Origin: a bacterium CG_4_9_14_3_um_filter_65_15
Lineage (GTDB): Bacteria; Krumholzibacteriota; Krumholzibacteriia; LZORAL124-64-63
Assembly (NCBI GenBank): GCA_002790835.1
Contig: PFVX01000092.1
Location: forward strand, 1-44,469
DNA length: 44,469 nt
Reading direction: 5' to 3'
Position 1 is the stretch's first letter. The number at the start of each line of letters is the position of its first letter. Both the position numbers and the translations under genes were made by a program. A model generated the notes under the pieces. It was given only the letters and a program-made list of their open reading frames with translations, did not search any database and had not been told where the DNA came from. Of the stretch, positions 1 through 7,360 are shown one piece after another.

Positions 1-74
1 CGTGGAAAGCGTGCTGGAAATCCGAGTGCCGGAGTTGTCTGCGGACATAGACGGCGGATTATCGGGGACCCCCT

Positions 75-87
75 GCCTTGACAAGGC
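75..87. promoter_or_regulatory. 13-base palindrome over the rplM -35
   Basis: GCCTTG-A-CAAGGC is a perfect inverted repeat with a one-base centre. The TTGACA -35 candidate (78-83) lies inside it, so a dimeric protein bound here would block RNA polymerase. Alternatively it is chance symmetry around a -35 hexamer. Confidence 0.35.
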
Positions 88-106
88 GTTGTCCCTTTGT
101 TAGTTT
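78..106 (+). promoter_or_regulatory. Candidate sigma-70 promoter for the rplM-rpsI operon
   Basis: A perfect TTGACA at 78-83 is followed after 17 bases by TAGTTT at 101-106, a weak -10 matching three of six consensus positions. Transcription would begin near 113 and give a leader of about 200 bases before the GTG of rplM. No other good promoter is seen before rplM. Confidence 0.45.
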
Positions 107-318
107 TTCCCTCCTGCATAGGCCGGAGTTCCCGATTCTCTGGTATGGCGAACGCAGCCCCGGATCATTGTAAGTGGTTATGGCGCTGTCGTTTGTGTTT
201 GCAGTCGGACAGTTTTTGCAGTCCGCCGGGAAGGGTCCGCCCGTGGAAGCGGGGCCTCCGGTGGCGTGTGTTTTCGTGTCGTATGGCCGTGGAATCCGGC
301 TATACCGGGAGTGGAACA

Positions 319-744
319 GTGAAAACCTACAGCATGAAGCAGGACGAAATCGCCAAGGACTGGGTCGTGCTCGACGCGAACGAAGTGCCCTTGGGGCGTC
401 TGGCGACCCGCGTGGCCACCCTCCTGCGGGGCAAGCACAAGCCCGGGTTCACGCCTCATCTGGATATGGGCGACAACGTCATCGTGGTCAATGCCGCCCA
501 GGTCAAGCTGACCGGCCAGAAGCTCGACAAGAAGATCTATCTCCACCATACCGGGTATCCCGGGGGCCAGCGCGAGACGCCCCTGAAGAAGCTCATGGCT
601 TCGCGGCCCGACGAGGTGGTCATCCGTGCGGTCAAGGGCATGTTGCCCAAGACCAAGCTGGGTCGGCAGCAGTTGACCAATCTGCGCGTTTACGCGGGTG
701 GCGAACATCCGCACGGACCGCAGCAGCCCAAGGTTCTGGACTAG
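319..744 (+). CDS. rplM: 50S ribosomal protein L13
   Basis: L13 is an early-assembling protein of the large ribosomal subunit. The 141-residue product aligns over its whole length with family L13 (about 142 residues): LGRLAT near the N-terminus, LRGKHKPGFTPH, the HHTGYPGG block, AVKGMLPK, and a C-terminal VYAGGEHPHGPQQPKVLD. I chose GTG 319 because it gives the family-typical VKTYS start and has GGGAG at 307-311, seven bases upstream. The next in-frame start, ATG 334, would remove conserved residues; upstream starts add unrelated sequence. It is followed by rpsI 51 bases later, the usual L13-S9 pair, so the two are very probably co-transcribed. Confidence 0.96.
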   Translation: MKTYSMKQDEIAKDWVVLDANEVPLGRLATRVATLLRGKHKPGFTPHLDMGDNVIVVNAAQVKLTGQKLDKKIYLHHTGYPGGQRETPLKKLMASRPDEVVIRAVKGMLPKTKLGRQQLTNLRVYAGGEHPHGPQQPKVLD

Positions 745-795
745 GAGCGCCGCGGGCGCCAACCGCCTCGGAAGAGGTGTTTCGGAGGTACGAAG

Positions 796-1182
796 TTGGA
801 GGAAAGGTATTACGCGACCGGACGCCGCAAGACTGCCGTCGCCCGTGTGTGGGTTACCCAGGGTTCGGGGCGGTTCAAGGTGAACAATCGGTCCGTCCAG
901 CAATACTTCGGCGAGGCTGTGCGCCAGCAGGCACTCATGCCGCTGACCAGCCTGGGCGTCGAGGGCGAATTCGATATCTGGTGCACCGTCAAGGGCGGAG
1001 GCATCACCGGTCAGGCCGGAGCGCTGCGCCACGGTTTGGCCCGCGCTCTTGTGGTGGCCAATGAGGAATTCCGCAAGCCGCTGCGCAAGAACGGTTTCCT
1101 GACTCGCGACTCCCGCATGGTGGAGCGCAAGAAGTACGGACAACCGGGCGCGCGCAAACGCTTCCAGTTCTCCAAGCGCTAA
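796..1182 (+). CDS. rpsI: 30S ribosomal protein S9
   Basis: S9 is a small-subunit head protein whose C-terminal tail reaches the P-site tRNA. The 128-residue product has the expected YYATGRRKTAVARV start, the GGGITGQAGALRHGLARAL block, the DSRMVERKKYG segment, and the basic tail ending KRFQFSKR, whose last Lys-Arg is the family hallmark. The start is TTG at 796 with GGAGG at 784-788, seven bases upstream; no ATG or GTG fits the family N-terminus. It is the second gene of the rplM-rpsI operon. A 163-base structured gap then separates it from rpsB, which may be a separate unit. Confidence 0.96.
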   Translation: MEERYYATGRRKTAVARVWVTQGSGRFKVNNRSVQQYFGEAVRQQALMPLTSLGVEGEFDIWCTVKGGGITGQAGALRHGLARALVVANEEFRKPLRKNGFLTRDSRMVERKKYGQPGARKRFQFSKR

Positions 1183-1198
1183 ACTCCATCGGAGCAGC

Positions 1199-1290
1199 GT
1201 TTGGCGATTCGGGGCCGCTGGCGGTCCCCAAACAACACACCCGGTCCGAGGTCAGGGACTCGGTGGCGCCGCTTTCGCAGATTGCGGCGC
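1199..1290 (+). promoter_or_regulatory. Multi-hairpin leader ahead of rpsB
   Basis: Three successive inverted repeats lie between rpsI and rpsB: GTTTGG (1199-1204) with CCAAAC (1228-1233), enclosing a GC-rich interior; CCGAG (1246-1250) with CTCGG (1259-1263); and GCGCCGC (1266-1272) with GCGGCGC (1284-1290). None is followed by a T-run, so these are not simple terminators. S2 genes in several bacteria are autoregulated through structured leaders; a similar role here is inferred from position and shape only. Confidence 0.4.
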
Positions 1291-1345
1291 TGTGCCTGAT
1301 CGATGACGGCCGGGGAGGAACAACCAAAACTTTCGGGAGGCAGAC

Positions 1346-2194
1346 ATGGCCAAGGTCGGATTGAAGGACCTGCTCGAGGCAGGCGTCCATTTCGGGCATC
1401 AGACCCGCAAATGGAACCCCAAAATGAAGCCCTACATTTTCATTGCCCGGGGCGGCATCTACATCATCGATCTCCAGCGGACCCTCCGCGCCCTGAACCG
1501 GGCGACGGATTTCCTCACGGGCGTTGCCTCCAAGGGCGGCACGGTGCTGTTCGTGGGTACGAAGAAGCAGGCCAAGGTGACCATCCGGGAACTGGCCGCG
1601 CGCGTGGACATGCCCTACGTAACCGAGCGTTGGTTGGGCGGCATGTTGACCAACCACCAGACGATCTACAAGAGCGTGCAGAAGCTCGAAGAGATCGAGG
1701 CCATGATGAACGACGGCCGCATCGAGAACTTCTCCAAGAAGGAACAACTCGATTTCAGCCGCGCCTTCGAGAAGTTGAACACGAACCTGGGCGGCATCCG
1801 CAAGATGACCAAGCTGCCCGACGCCGTCTTCGTGGTCGACACCGCCGAAGAGGACACTGCGGTGCGCGAGGCCCGCAAGCTCAACATCCCCGTGGTCGGT
1901 ATCGTGGACACCAACTGCGATCCCAACCTGGTGACCTTCCCCATCCCGGGCAACGACGACGCCATCCGGTCCATCAGCCTGTTTACCCGGGTGGTGGCCG
2001 AGGCCATCGAGGAAGGCCGCAAGATCAAGGGCGAGGGCGCCGACATCGCGTCCGTGGAAATGGCTGCTCCCGCCTCGACCGAAGCCAAGGCCAGCGCCTC
2101 CCTCAAGGACGCCGACGCCAAGGTCGAGCCGAAGGCTGCCGCCGCCGAAGGCGCCGCTCCGGCCGCTGAGGAAAAGCCCGCCGAGCAGAACTGA
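1346..2194 (+). CDS. rpsB: 30S ribosomal protein S2
   Basis: S2 binds the small subunit late and is needed for S1 recruitment and initiation. The 282-residue protein begins with the family pattern (LLEAGVHFGHQTRKWNPKM), followed by YIFIARGGIYIIDLQ, the GGMLTN segment, and the VVGIVDTNCDPNLV and IPGNDDAIRSI blocks. Roughly residues 228-282 form an Ala/Glu/Lys-rich tail not found in the 241-residue E. coli protein, though such tails are common elsewhere. GGGAGG at 1335-1340 places the ribosome well for ATG 1346. It heads the conserved rpsB-tsf-pyrH-frr order; a strong hairpin separates it from tsf. Confidence 0.97.
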   Translation: MAKVGLKDLLEAGVHFGHQTRKWNPKMKPYIFIARGGIYIIDLQRTLRALNRATDFLTGVASKGGTVLFVGTKKQAKVTIRELAARVDMPYVTERWLGGMLTNHQTIYKSVQKLEEIEAMMNDGRIENFSKKEQLDFSRAFEKLNTNLGGIRKMTKLPDAVFVVDTAEEDTAVREARKLNIPVVGIVDTNCDPNLVTFPIPGNDDAIRSISLFTRVVAEAIEEGRKIKGEGADIASVEMAAPASTEAKASASLKDADAKVEPKAAAAEGAAPAAEEKPAEQN

Positions 2195-2211
2195 GATACG
2201 AAGAACCAATC

Positions 2212-2242
2212 CCGGAGCCGGACACCGGGTGTCCGGCTCCGG
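2212..2242 (+). terminator. 14-bp hairpin between rpsB and tsf
   Basis: CCGGAGCCGGACAC (2212-2225) pairs perfectly with GTGTCCGGCTCCGG (2229-2242) around a three-base loop. No T-run follows, so it should not act as an ordinary intrinsic terminator. A second small stem, GGCGC/GCGCC, lies at 2257-2270. A hairpin in this gap could stabilise the rpsB 3' end, act as a processing site, or cause partial termination that lowers tsf relative to rpsB. Confidence 0.6.
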
Positions 2243-2305
2243 TCGCCAAGCAAGGTGGCGCTCACGCGCCCCGAATAGCCCCTAGCGGGAGCATCTGGAG
2301 GAGTC

Positions 2306-2899
2306 ATGAATATCACCGCGAAGATGGTCAAGGAACTGCGGGAAGCCAGCAACGCCGGCATGATGGATTGCAAGAAGGCGCTGGCCGAATGCGACGGCGA
2401 CATGGACCTCGCCATGGATTACCTGCGCAAGAAGGGCATCGCTTCGGCCGCCAAGAAGGAAGGCCGCGCCACCAGCCAGGGAATCATCGGCAGCTACATC
2501 CACATGGGCGGCAAGGTCGGCGTCCTGGTCGAAGTCGCCTGCGAGACCGATTTCGTGGCACGCACGGATGACTTCCAGGATTTCGTGCACAACCTGGCCA
2601 TGCACATCGCCGCAGCCAGTCCGGTGGCCGTGGTCCGCGAAGAGGTGGATCCGACCATCATCGAGAAGGAAAAGGAAATCTACCGGGAACAGATGAAGAA
2701 CGAAGGCAAGCCCGACAACATCATCGACAAGATTGTTGAAGGTAAAGTCGACAAGTATTACTCTGAAATCGTGCTTCTGGAGCAGAAGTACGTCAAGGAC
2801 CCGGACATGACCATCGAGGACTACCTCAAGTCCATTATCGGCAAGCTCGGCGAAAACATGCAGGTCAAGCGCTTTGCGCGTTTCCAGATCGGCGGTTGA
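2306..2899 (+). CDS. tsf: Elongation factor Ts (short form)
   Basis: EF-Ts is the guanine-nucleotide exchange factor that recycles EF-Tu. The 197-residue product has the N-terminal UBA-like helical part (LREASNAGMMDCKKALAE, residues 11-28) and the core with TDFVAR (81-86), the segment that reaches into the EF-Tu nucleotide site, ending QVKRFARFQIGG. E. coli EF-Ts has 283 residues with a duplicated core; this is the compact form with a single core copy, as in Thermus. GGAGGAG at 2297-2303 precedes ATG 2306. It follows rpsB across a hairpin and ends just before a strong terminator. Confidence 0.96.
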   Translation: MNITAKMVKELREASNAGMMDCKKALAECDGDMDLAMDYLRKKGIASAAKKEGRATSQGIIGSYIHMGGKVGVLVEVACETDFVARTDDFQDFVHNLAMHIAAASPVAVVREEVDPTIIEKEKEIYREQMKNEGKPDNIIDKIVEGKVDKYYSEIVLLEQKYVKDPDMTIEDYLKSIIGKLGENMQVKRFARFQIGG

Positions 2900-2915
2900 G
2901 CTTCCGGTTCGCTCG

Positions 2916-2946
2916 GCCCGGGCTCCTTGGAGCCCGGGCTTTTTTT
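2916..2946 (+). terminator. Intrinsic terminator after tsf
   Basis: GCCCGGGCTCC (2916-2926) and GGAGCCCGGGC (2929-2939) form an almost fully paired GC-rich stem, followed at once by seven T residues (2940-2946). This is the best rho-independent terminator in the window. It implies that pyrH, 72 bases downstream, has its own promoter or depends on read-through. Confidence 0.93.
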
Positions 2947-3018
2947 GCAGGTGCCCCTTCCGGGTAACCGCCTGGCCGAACTTCGGCCGCCATGGAACCG
3001 GACTGGAGGAGTCGCAGC

Positions 3019-3735
3019 GTGAAGTTCACGAGGATCCTTTTGAAGCTCAGCGGGGAAGCCCTCATGGAAGGGGGCGAACAGTACAGTCACCGCAAGCTGA
3101 CCGCGCTGGCCCAGACCATCACCGCGGTGCGCCAGAAAGGCATCCAGGTCGGAATCGTCATCGGCGCAGGGAATATCTTCCGCGCCCGTTCGGCCAACCT
3201 GGAGATCGTCGACCGGGTCACGGCCGACAACGTGGGCATGCTCGGCACCATCATGAACGCGGCCATTCTGAGGGACTACCTGCGGGCCGAGGGCCTGAAG
3301 GCCAAGATCCTCAGCCCGCGCGAGCTGCGTCCCCTGACGTCGGCCTTTGCCCGCGATACGGCGTTGTCCCTCCTGCAGGCGGACTACGTGCTGGTTTTCG
3401 CGGGGGGCACGGGGAATCCCTACTTCACCACCGATTCCGCCGCGGCCCTGCGGGCCCTGGAGATCAGCGCCGACGTGCTGATCAAGGGCACCCAGGTGGA
3501 TGGCGTGTATGACAAGGATCCCCAGCGGCACCCGGACGCCAAGCGATTCGAACATTTGACCTACGACGAAGTCATCGCCCGTCGCCTGCAGGTGATGGAC
3601 CTGACGGCGGTGACGCTTTGCGCCGAACACGATCTGCCCTTGTTCGTATTCGACATCAGCGACCCCGCCAACCTGCTGAAAGCGGTGGCGGGGGAGCAGG
3701 ACGGAACCTGGATCCTGAAGGAGAAGCAGCCATGA
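3019..3735 (+). CDS. pyrH: UMP kinase
   Basis: PyrH phosphorylates UMP to UDP in pyrimidine nucleotide synthesis and belongs to the amino-acid-kinase fold, not the eukaryotic NMP-kinase fold. The 238-residue protein shows RILLKLSGEALM at the N-terminus, the IVIGAGNIFRA glycine loop, AGGTGNPYFTTDSAAALRA, and the TQVDGVYDKDP segment of the nucleotide site. GTG 3019 is preferred over the upstream ATG 2992 because GGAGGA (3005-3010) sits eight bases before it and it gives the family-length N-terminus. Its TGA overlaps the frr ATG (ATGA), so the two are translationally coupled. Confidence 0.95.
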   Translation: MKFTRILLKLSGEALMEGGEQYSHRKLTALAQTITAVRQKGIQVGIVIGAGNIFRARSANLEIVDRVTADNVGMLGTIMNAAILRDYLRAEGLKAKILSPRELRPLTSAFARDTALSLLQADYVLVFAGGTGNPYFTTDSAAALRALEISADVLIKGTQVDGVYDKDPQRHPDAKRFEHLTYDEVIARRLQVMDLTAVTLCAEHDLPLFVFDISDPANLLKAVAGEQDGTWILKEKQP

Positions 3736-4289
3736 GCGCCGAAACCATGGAAAATGCCGAACTGGGAATGGACGAGACGATCGAAGTGATCAAGAATCGC
3801 CTGGGACGGATCCGCACCGGCAAGGCCACACCGGCCCTGCTCGACGGGGTCAAGGTGGATTACTACGGGACTCCGACACCCCTGAACCAGCTGGCGGCCA
3901 TCGCGGTCCCCGAGCCGCGCCTGCTGACGGTCAAACCCTTCGAGCGGGCGATCATCCAGGAGGTTCAAAAAGCCATCCAGGCGGCGAATCTGGGTTTGAA
4001 CCCCTCGAGTGACGGCATGATGATCCGTCTGCAGGTTCCGGAGTTGACCGAGGACCGGCGCAAGGATCTGGCCAAGCAGGCCAAGGACATCGGCGAGGAC
4101 GGCAAGGTGGGCGTGCGCAAGGTCAGGCAGGAGGCCAACGATACCCTGAAGGCCGAGCAGAAGGACGGAGTCATCACCGAGGACGACCTGCGCCGGGACC
4201 GCGACGCCGTTCAGAAGCTGACCGATAAGTTCTGCGAGGAAATCGACAGGATCGTGACCGCCAAATCGGCGGAAATCATGGGAATGTAG
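3732..4289 (+). CDS. frr: Ribosome recycling factor
   Basis: RRF works with EF-G to split post-termination ribosomes. The 185-residue product matches family length and carries the hinge and helical segments LGRIRTGKATPALLDGV, YYGTPTPLNQLA, the LTEDRRKDL stretch, and VRKVRQEANDTLK before the last helix. ATG 3732 overlaps the pyrH stop and has AAGGAG eight bases upstream; ATG 3747 is a possible alternative. uppS begins 10 bases after its stop, with that gene's Shine-Dalgarno overlapping the frr stop. Confidence 0.95.
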   Translation: MSAETMENAELGMDETIEVIKNRLGRIRTGKATPALLDGVKVDYYGTPTPLNQLAAIAVPEPRLLTVKPFERAIIQEVQKAIQAANLGLNPSSDGMMIRLQVPELTEDRRKDLAKQAKDIGEDGKVGVRKVRQEANDTLKAEQKDGVITEDDLRRDRDAVQKLTDKFCEEIDRIVTAKSAEIMGM

Positions 4290-4299
4290 GAGGCCGCTC

Positions 4300-5163
4300 A
4301 TGGCCGCAGACAGGGAAGACCTGAAGGAGCTGTCGGCCCTGGATACCGAGGCCCTTTACGAGGCCGTCCGGGACCGTGGTGGTCTGCCTCGCCATGTGGC
4401 CGTCATCATGGACGGCAACGGGCGTTGGGCTCGGCGCCGCTACCTGCCGCGGGTCGCCGGCCACCGGGCCGGACGCCATGCGGTGCGCGCCTGTGTCACC
4501 GCCGCCGGACGCATGGGGCTCGAAGCGTTGACCCTCTACACATTCAGCCAGGAGAACTTCAACCGGCCCGCTCCCGAGGTCAAGGCGCTGTGGGCCTTTC
4601 TGGAGGAGAGCCTGGCCGCCGAACAGGGAGACCTGAACCGGCGCGGGGTCCGACTGCTGGCCAGCGGCGACCTCGGCCAGCTTCCGGAAGCCGCCCGGTC
4701 CCGGCTTCAAACGGTGGTGGATTCCCTGGCAAACAACACCGGCCTGATCCTCAACCTGGCCCTGGCCTACGGAGGCCGCCAGGAGATCCTGCACGCTTCC
4801 CTCGTCCTGGCGGAACGGTTGCGGTCGGGAGACCTGGCACCGGGCGAGGTGACGGAAGAGATTTTCGCCCAGGGGCTGTACACCGCCGGCCTGCCCGATC
4901 CCGACCTGGTGATCCGCACCAGCGGCGAGAACCGGCTGAGCAATTTTCTGCTCTGGCAGAGCGCCTACGCCGAACTCCTGGTCACGCCCACCCTGTGGCC
5001 GGATTTCCGCGAACGGCAGTTCCTGCTGGCGCTGGCCGACTACCAGGGACGTGAGCGCCGTTTCGGCGCCTTGCCCGAAGCCGAGCGGGCCGCCGGTGAC
5101 GGGGACTCCGCCAGCGTGTGGGATGCCCGGCGCTGGAAGAAACTCCTGCGGGTCAAATCGTGA
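4300..5163 (+). CDS. uppS: Isoprenyl (undecaprenyl) diphosphate synthase
   Basis: This cis-prenyltransferase extends farnesyl diphosphate with isopentenyl units to make the C55 lipid carrier for peptidoglycan and O-antigen. The 287-residue protein has MDGNGRWA (37-44, catalytic Asp38), the TFSQENFNRP segment (81-90), and the RTSGE-RLSNFLLWQ motif (206-220) that binds the isopentenyl diphosphate phosphate. About 28 residues precede and about 30 follow the usual domain. AGGAGG at 4288-4293 precedes ATG 4300. The downstream cdsA start overlaps its stop (GTGA). Chain length cannot be read from sequence alone. Confidence 0.94.
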   Translation: MAADREDLKELSALDTEALYEAVRDRGGLPRHVAVIMDGNGRWARRRYLPRVAGHRAGRHAVRACVTAAGRMGLEALTLYTFSQENFNRPAPEVKALWAFLEESLAAEQGDLNRRGVRLLASGDLGQLPEAARSRLQTVVDSLANNTGLILNLALAYGGRQEILHASLVLAERLRSGDLAPGEVTEEIFAQGLYTAGLPDPDLVIRTSGENRLSNFLLWQSAYAELLVTPTLWPDFRERQFLLALADYQGRERRFGALPEAERAAGDGDSASVWDARRWKKLLRVKS

Positions 5164-6041
5164 ACCCCGGAACCACGGGCAATTCCAGCGCGAAGACCGG
5201 CACCCTGGCCCGGTTGCTGGGCGCGGGCCTGGTGCCACGCTTGCTGGTCGCCCTGGTCGGCGTGCCCTGCCTCTACCTGATCACCCAGCGCGGCGGCTTT
5301 TTCTTCCTGGCCCTGGTGGACCTGATCATCCTGCTGGGCTTGCGGGAATTCTACATCCTGATGAAGACTAAGGGGTATGAACCCTTCGAAGTGCTGGGTT
5401 ATTCCTGCGCCTTGTCCATCAGCGCCTACGCCTGGCGGCAGGGGGTGGCCGTGCCCCTGATCCTGACCGGGAGCCTGCTCCTGATCATGATCCGTGAGCT
5501 CTGGCGCCGGGAACCGCGGCGGGCCCTGGGGCACATCGCGGTGACCGTTTTCGGCATCATGTACGTGGGGTGGCTGGGTAGCCACCTGGTGATGATGCGG
5601 CAGTTTCCGGCCTCCCTGGGGCTTGAGGATTCGCTCGGCGCCCACCTGGTATTCCTGACCGCCCTGGTGGTGTGGTTCACCGATACGGCAGCCTACCTGG
5701 CGGGGGTGGCCATCGGCCGCCACAAATTGGCTCCGCGCATCAGTCCCAAGAAAACGATTGAAGGAGCGGTCGGCGGGTTGGTGGGCGGCGCGCTGGCCGG
5801 TTACCTCGCCACCCATTGGTTCGTCGGCTTCCTGACTCCCCTGGCCGGGTCCCTGCTGGGGCTGCTGGGTGCGGCGGTGGGACAGCTCGGGGACCTGGTG
5901 GAATCCATGCTCAAGCGCGACGTCGGCTTGAAGGATTCCGCTGAACTCATCCCCGGCCACGGCGGCGTCCTGGACCGGTTCGACTCCCTGTTGTTCACCG
6001 GGCCGGTATTCTACTACTTCTTCCGGCTCTTCATCATCTGA
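5160..6041 (+). CDS. cdsA: Phosphatidate cytidylyltransferase
   Basis: CdsA makes CDP-diacylglycerol from phosphatidic acid and CTP at the inner membrane, the branch point for phospholipids. The roughly 293-residue protein is made of hydrophobic helices and ends with the family signature: KR at 252-253, KD at 258-259, PGHGG at 265-269 and LDRFDS at 271-276, the Mg2+/CTP site. I place the start at GTG 5160, which overlaps the uppS stop (TGA 5161-5163). An upstream ATG at 5118 would lie inside uppS. It is part of the uppS-cdsA-dxr-rseP run. Confidence 0.94.
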   Translation: MNPGTTGNSSAKTGTLARLLGAGLVPRLLVALVGVPCLYLITQRGGFFFLALVDLIILLGLREFYILMKTKGYEPFEVLGYSCALSISAYAWRQGVAVPLILTGSLLLIMIRELWRREPRRALGHIAVTVFGIMYVGWLGSHLVMMRQFPASLGLEDSLGAHLVFLTALVVWFTDTAAYLAGVAIGRHKLAPRISPKKTIEGAVGGLVGGALAGYLATHWFVGFLTPLAGSLLGLLGAAVGQLGDLVESMLKRDVGLKDSAELIPGHGGVLDRFDSLLFTGPVFYYFFRLFII

Positions 6042-6087
6042 GGTGCCGGGAGCGGTGTCCTGCAGTCCACGCGAGAAGGGAAACCCC

Positions 6088-7344
6088 GTGTCCAATTCCG
6101 GTGATGGACATTCCGTGCGGCCGGCCCTGTATCCCTTCATGCGGCCTCTGCGGGAACGATCGGTTCCCCTGAAGATCGTATTGCTGGGAGCCACCGGATC
6201 CATCGGCCAGCAGACCCTCGATGTGGTTCGCGCCCATCCCGATCGGCTGAGGATCGTGGGTCTGGGATGCCGCTCCCGGATCGATGTCCTGCTGGAGATG
6301 CTGGAGCAGATCCAGGAGCTCCAGCCGGGAGATCGCCCGCTGGTGGCGGTCACCGACCCCGTTGCCCGGGAACGGTTGGCGGCCTCGGAAGCGGACTCCC
6401 ATCGCCTGGTGCGGGGAGATGGAAACGCGCTGGTGGAACTGGTCCGGACTGCCGAGGCCGACTGCCTTGTCAACGGCCTGGTGGGGGCCGTGGGGCTGGA
6501 ACCCACCCTGGCCGCTGCGGACGAGGGTCTGCGCATCGCGCTGGCCAACAAGGAGACCCTCGTCATGGGTGGGGATCTCGTCGCCGCGGCGGTTGCCGCC
6601 GGTGGTGCCGAGGTGCTCCCGGTGGATTCCGAGCACGCGGCCATCGCCCAGTGTCTGAGCGGCCGGCCGGCGGACGAAGTCCGGCGGCTGATCCTGACCG
6701 CATCCGGCGGTCCGTTCCGCGAGACGCCCGCGGCCAAACTCCCCCGGGTCACGGTCGCCGAGGTGCTGGACCATCCCACCTGGAAGATGGGGCCCAAGAT
6801 CACCGTAGATTCGGCGACGTTGATGAACAAGGGCCTGGAGATCATCGAGGCCCATCATCTGTTCGGGGTGGCCTACGACCACATCGATGTCGTGGTGCAC
6901 CCGGGGTCGACCGTCCATTCCCTGGTGGAGTTCGCCGACGGGGCCATGCTGGCCCAGATGGGAACCCCGGACATGCGCTTGCCGTTGCAGTATGCCATCA
7001 ACGGGCAGCACCACTGGCCGCTGGATTGCGGTCGCCTGGATCTGACGGCCCTCGGCCCGCTCCGCTTCGAGAAACCGGATACCGAGCGGTTCCCCTGCCT
7101 GGCCCTGGCCCGGGCCGCCGGCCGGGTCGGCGGGTCCGCCCCGGTGGTCCTGAACGCGGCCAACGAGATTGCGGTGGCGGCTTTGCTGGCCGGCCACATC
7201 CGATTCACTGATATTGGGGCGGTTGTGGCCGAGGCCCTGGCCAGGGAACCGGACCACCTCGTGCCTGACCTGGTGGCGGTGCTGGAGACCGACCGCCGGG
7301 CCCGGGCGCTGGCCGAAACCATCGTTCACGAACGCTCGCGCTGA
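6088..7344 (+). CDS. dxr: 1-deoxy-D-xylulose 5-phosphate reductoisomerase
   Basis: DXR converts DXP to 2-C-methylerythritol 4-phosphate with NADPH, the committed step of the MEP isoprenoid pathway; its products ultimately supply the neighbouring UppS. The Rossmann motif GATGSIG is at residues 34-40. Other landmarks are ALANKETLVMGG, LPVDSEHAAIAQCL (metal-binding Asp/Glu), LTASGGPFRE, WKMGPKITVDSATLMNKGLE, and NAANEIAVAALL. GTG 6088 has a GAAGGGA-like site upstream and gives 418 residues, about 27 longer at the N-terminus than usual. ATG 6139 (401 residues) fits the domain better but lacks a ribosome site. Confidence 0.94.
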   Translation: MSNSGDGHSVRPALYPFMRPLRERSVPLKIVLLGATGSIGQQTLDVVRAHPDRLRIVGLGCRSRIDVLLEMLEQIQELQPGDRPLVAVTDPVARERLAASEADSHRLVRGDGNALVELVRTAEADCLVNGLVGAVGLEPTLAAADEGLRIALANKETLVMGGDLVAAAVAAGGAEVLPVDSEHAAIAQCLSGRPADEVRRLILTASGGPFRETPAAKLPRVTVAEVLDHPTWKMGPKITVDSATLMNKGLEIIEAHHLFGVAYDHIDVVVHPGSTVHSLVEFADGAMLAQMGTPDMRLPLQYAINGQHHWPLDCGRLDLTALGPLRFEKPDTERFPCLALARAAGRVGGSAPVVLNAANEIAVAALLAGHIRFTDIGAVVAEALAREPDHLVPDLVAVLETDRRARALAETIVHERSR

Positions 7345-7360
7345 AACCGAAGGAGTTGCC

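Larger units (their letters stand above)
1..318. other. Gene-poor leader upstream of rplM
   Basis: No supportable gene lies here. Frame 1 stays open from base 1 to a stop at 79-81, but its 26 codons resemble no family I know. The stretch holds a candidate promoter (78-106) overlapping a 13-base palindrome (75-87), followed by a leader of about 210 bases before the L13 start. A long open frame from 97 reads into rplM, but its first 74 codons look non-coding (many Arg, Cys and Trp) and have no L13 counterpart. Confidence 0.6.

Noticed and set aside
1-83. Possible gene fragment at the left edge
   Set aside because: Frame 1 is open for 26 codons but matches nothing and lies just before a promoter.
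97-318. Long N-terminal extension of L13
   Set aside because: No L13 has it; the composition is non-coding and GTG 319 has a proper ribosome site.
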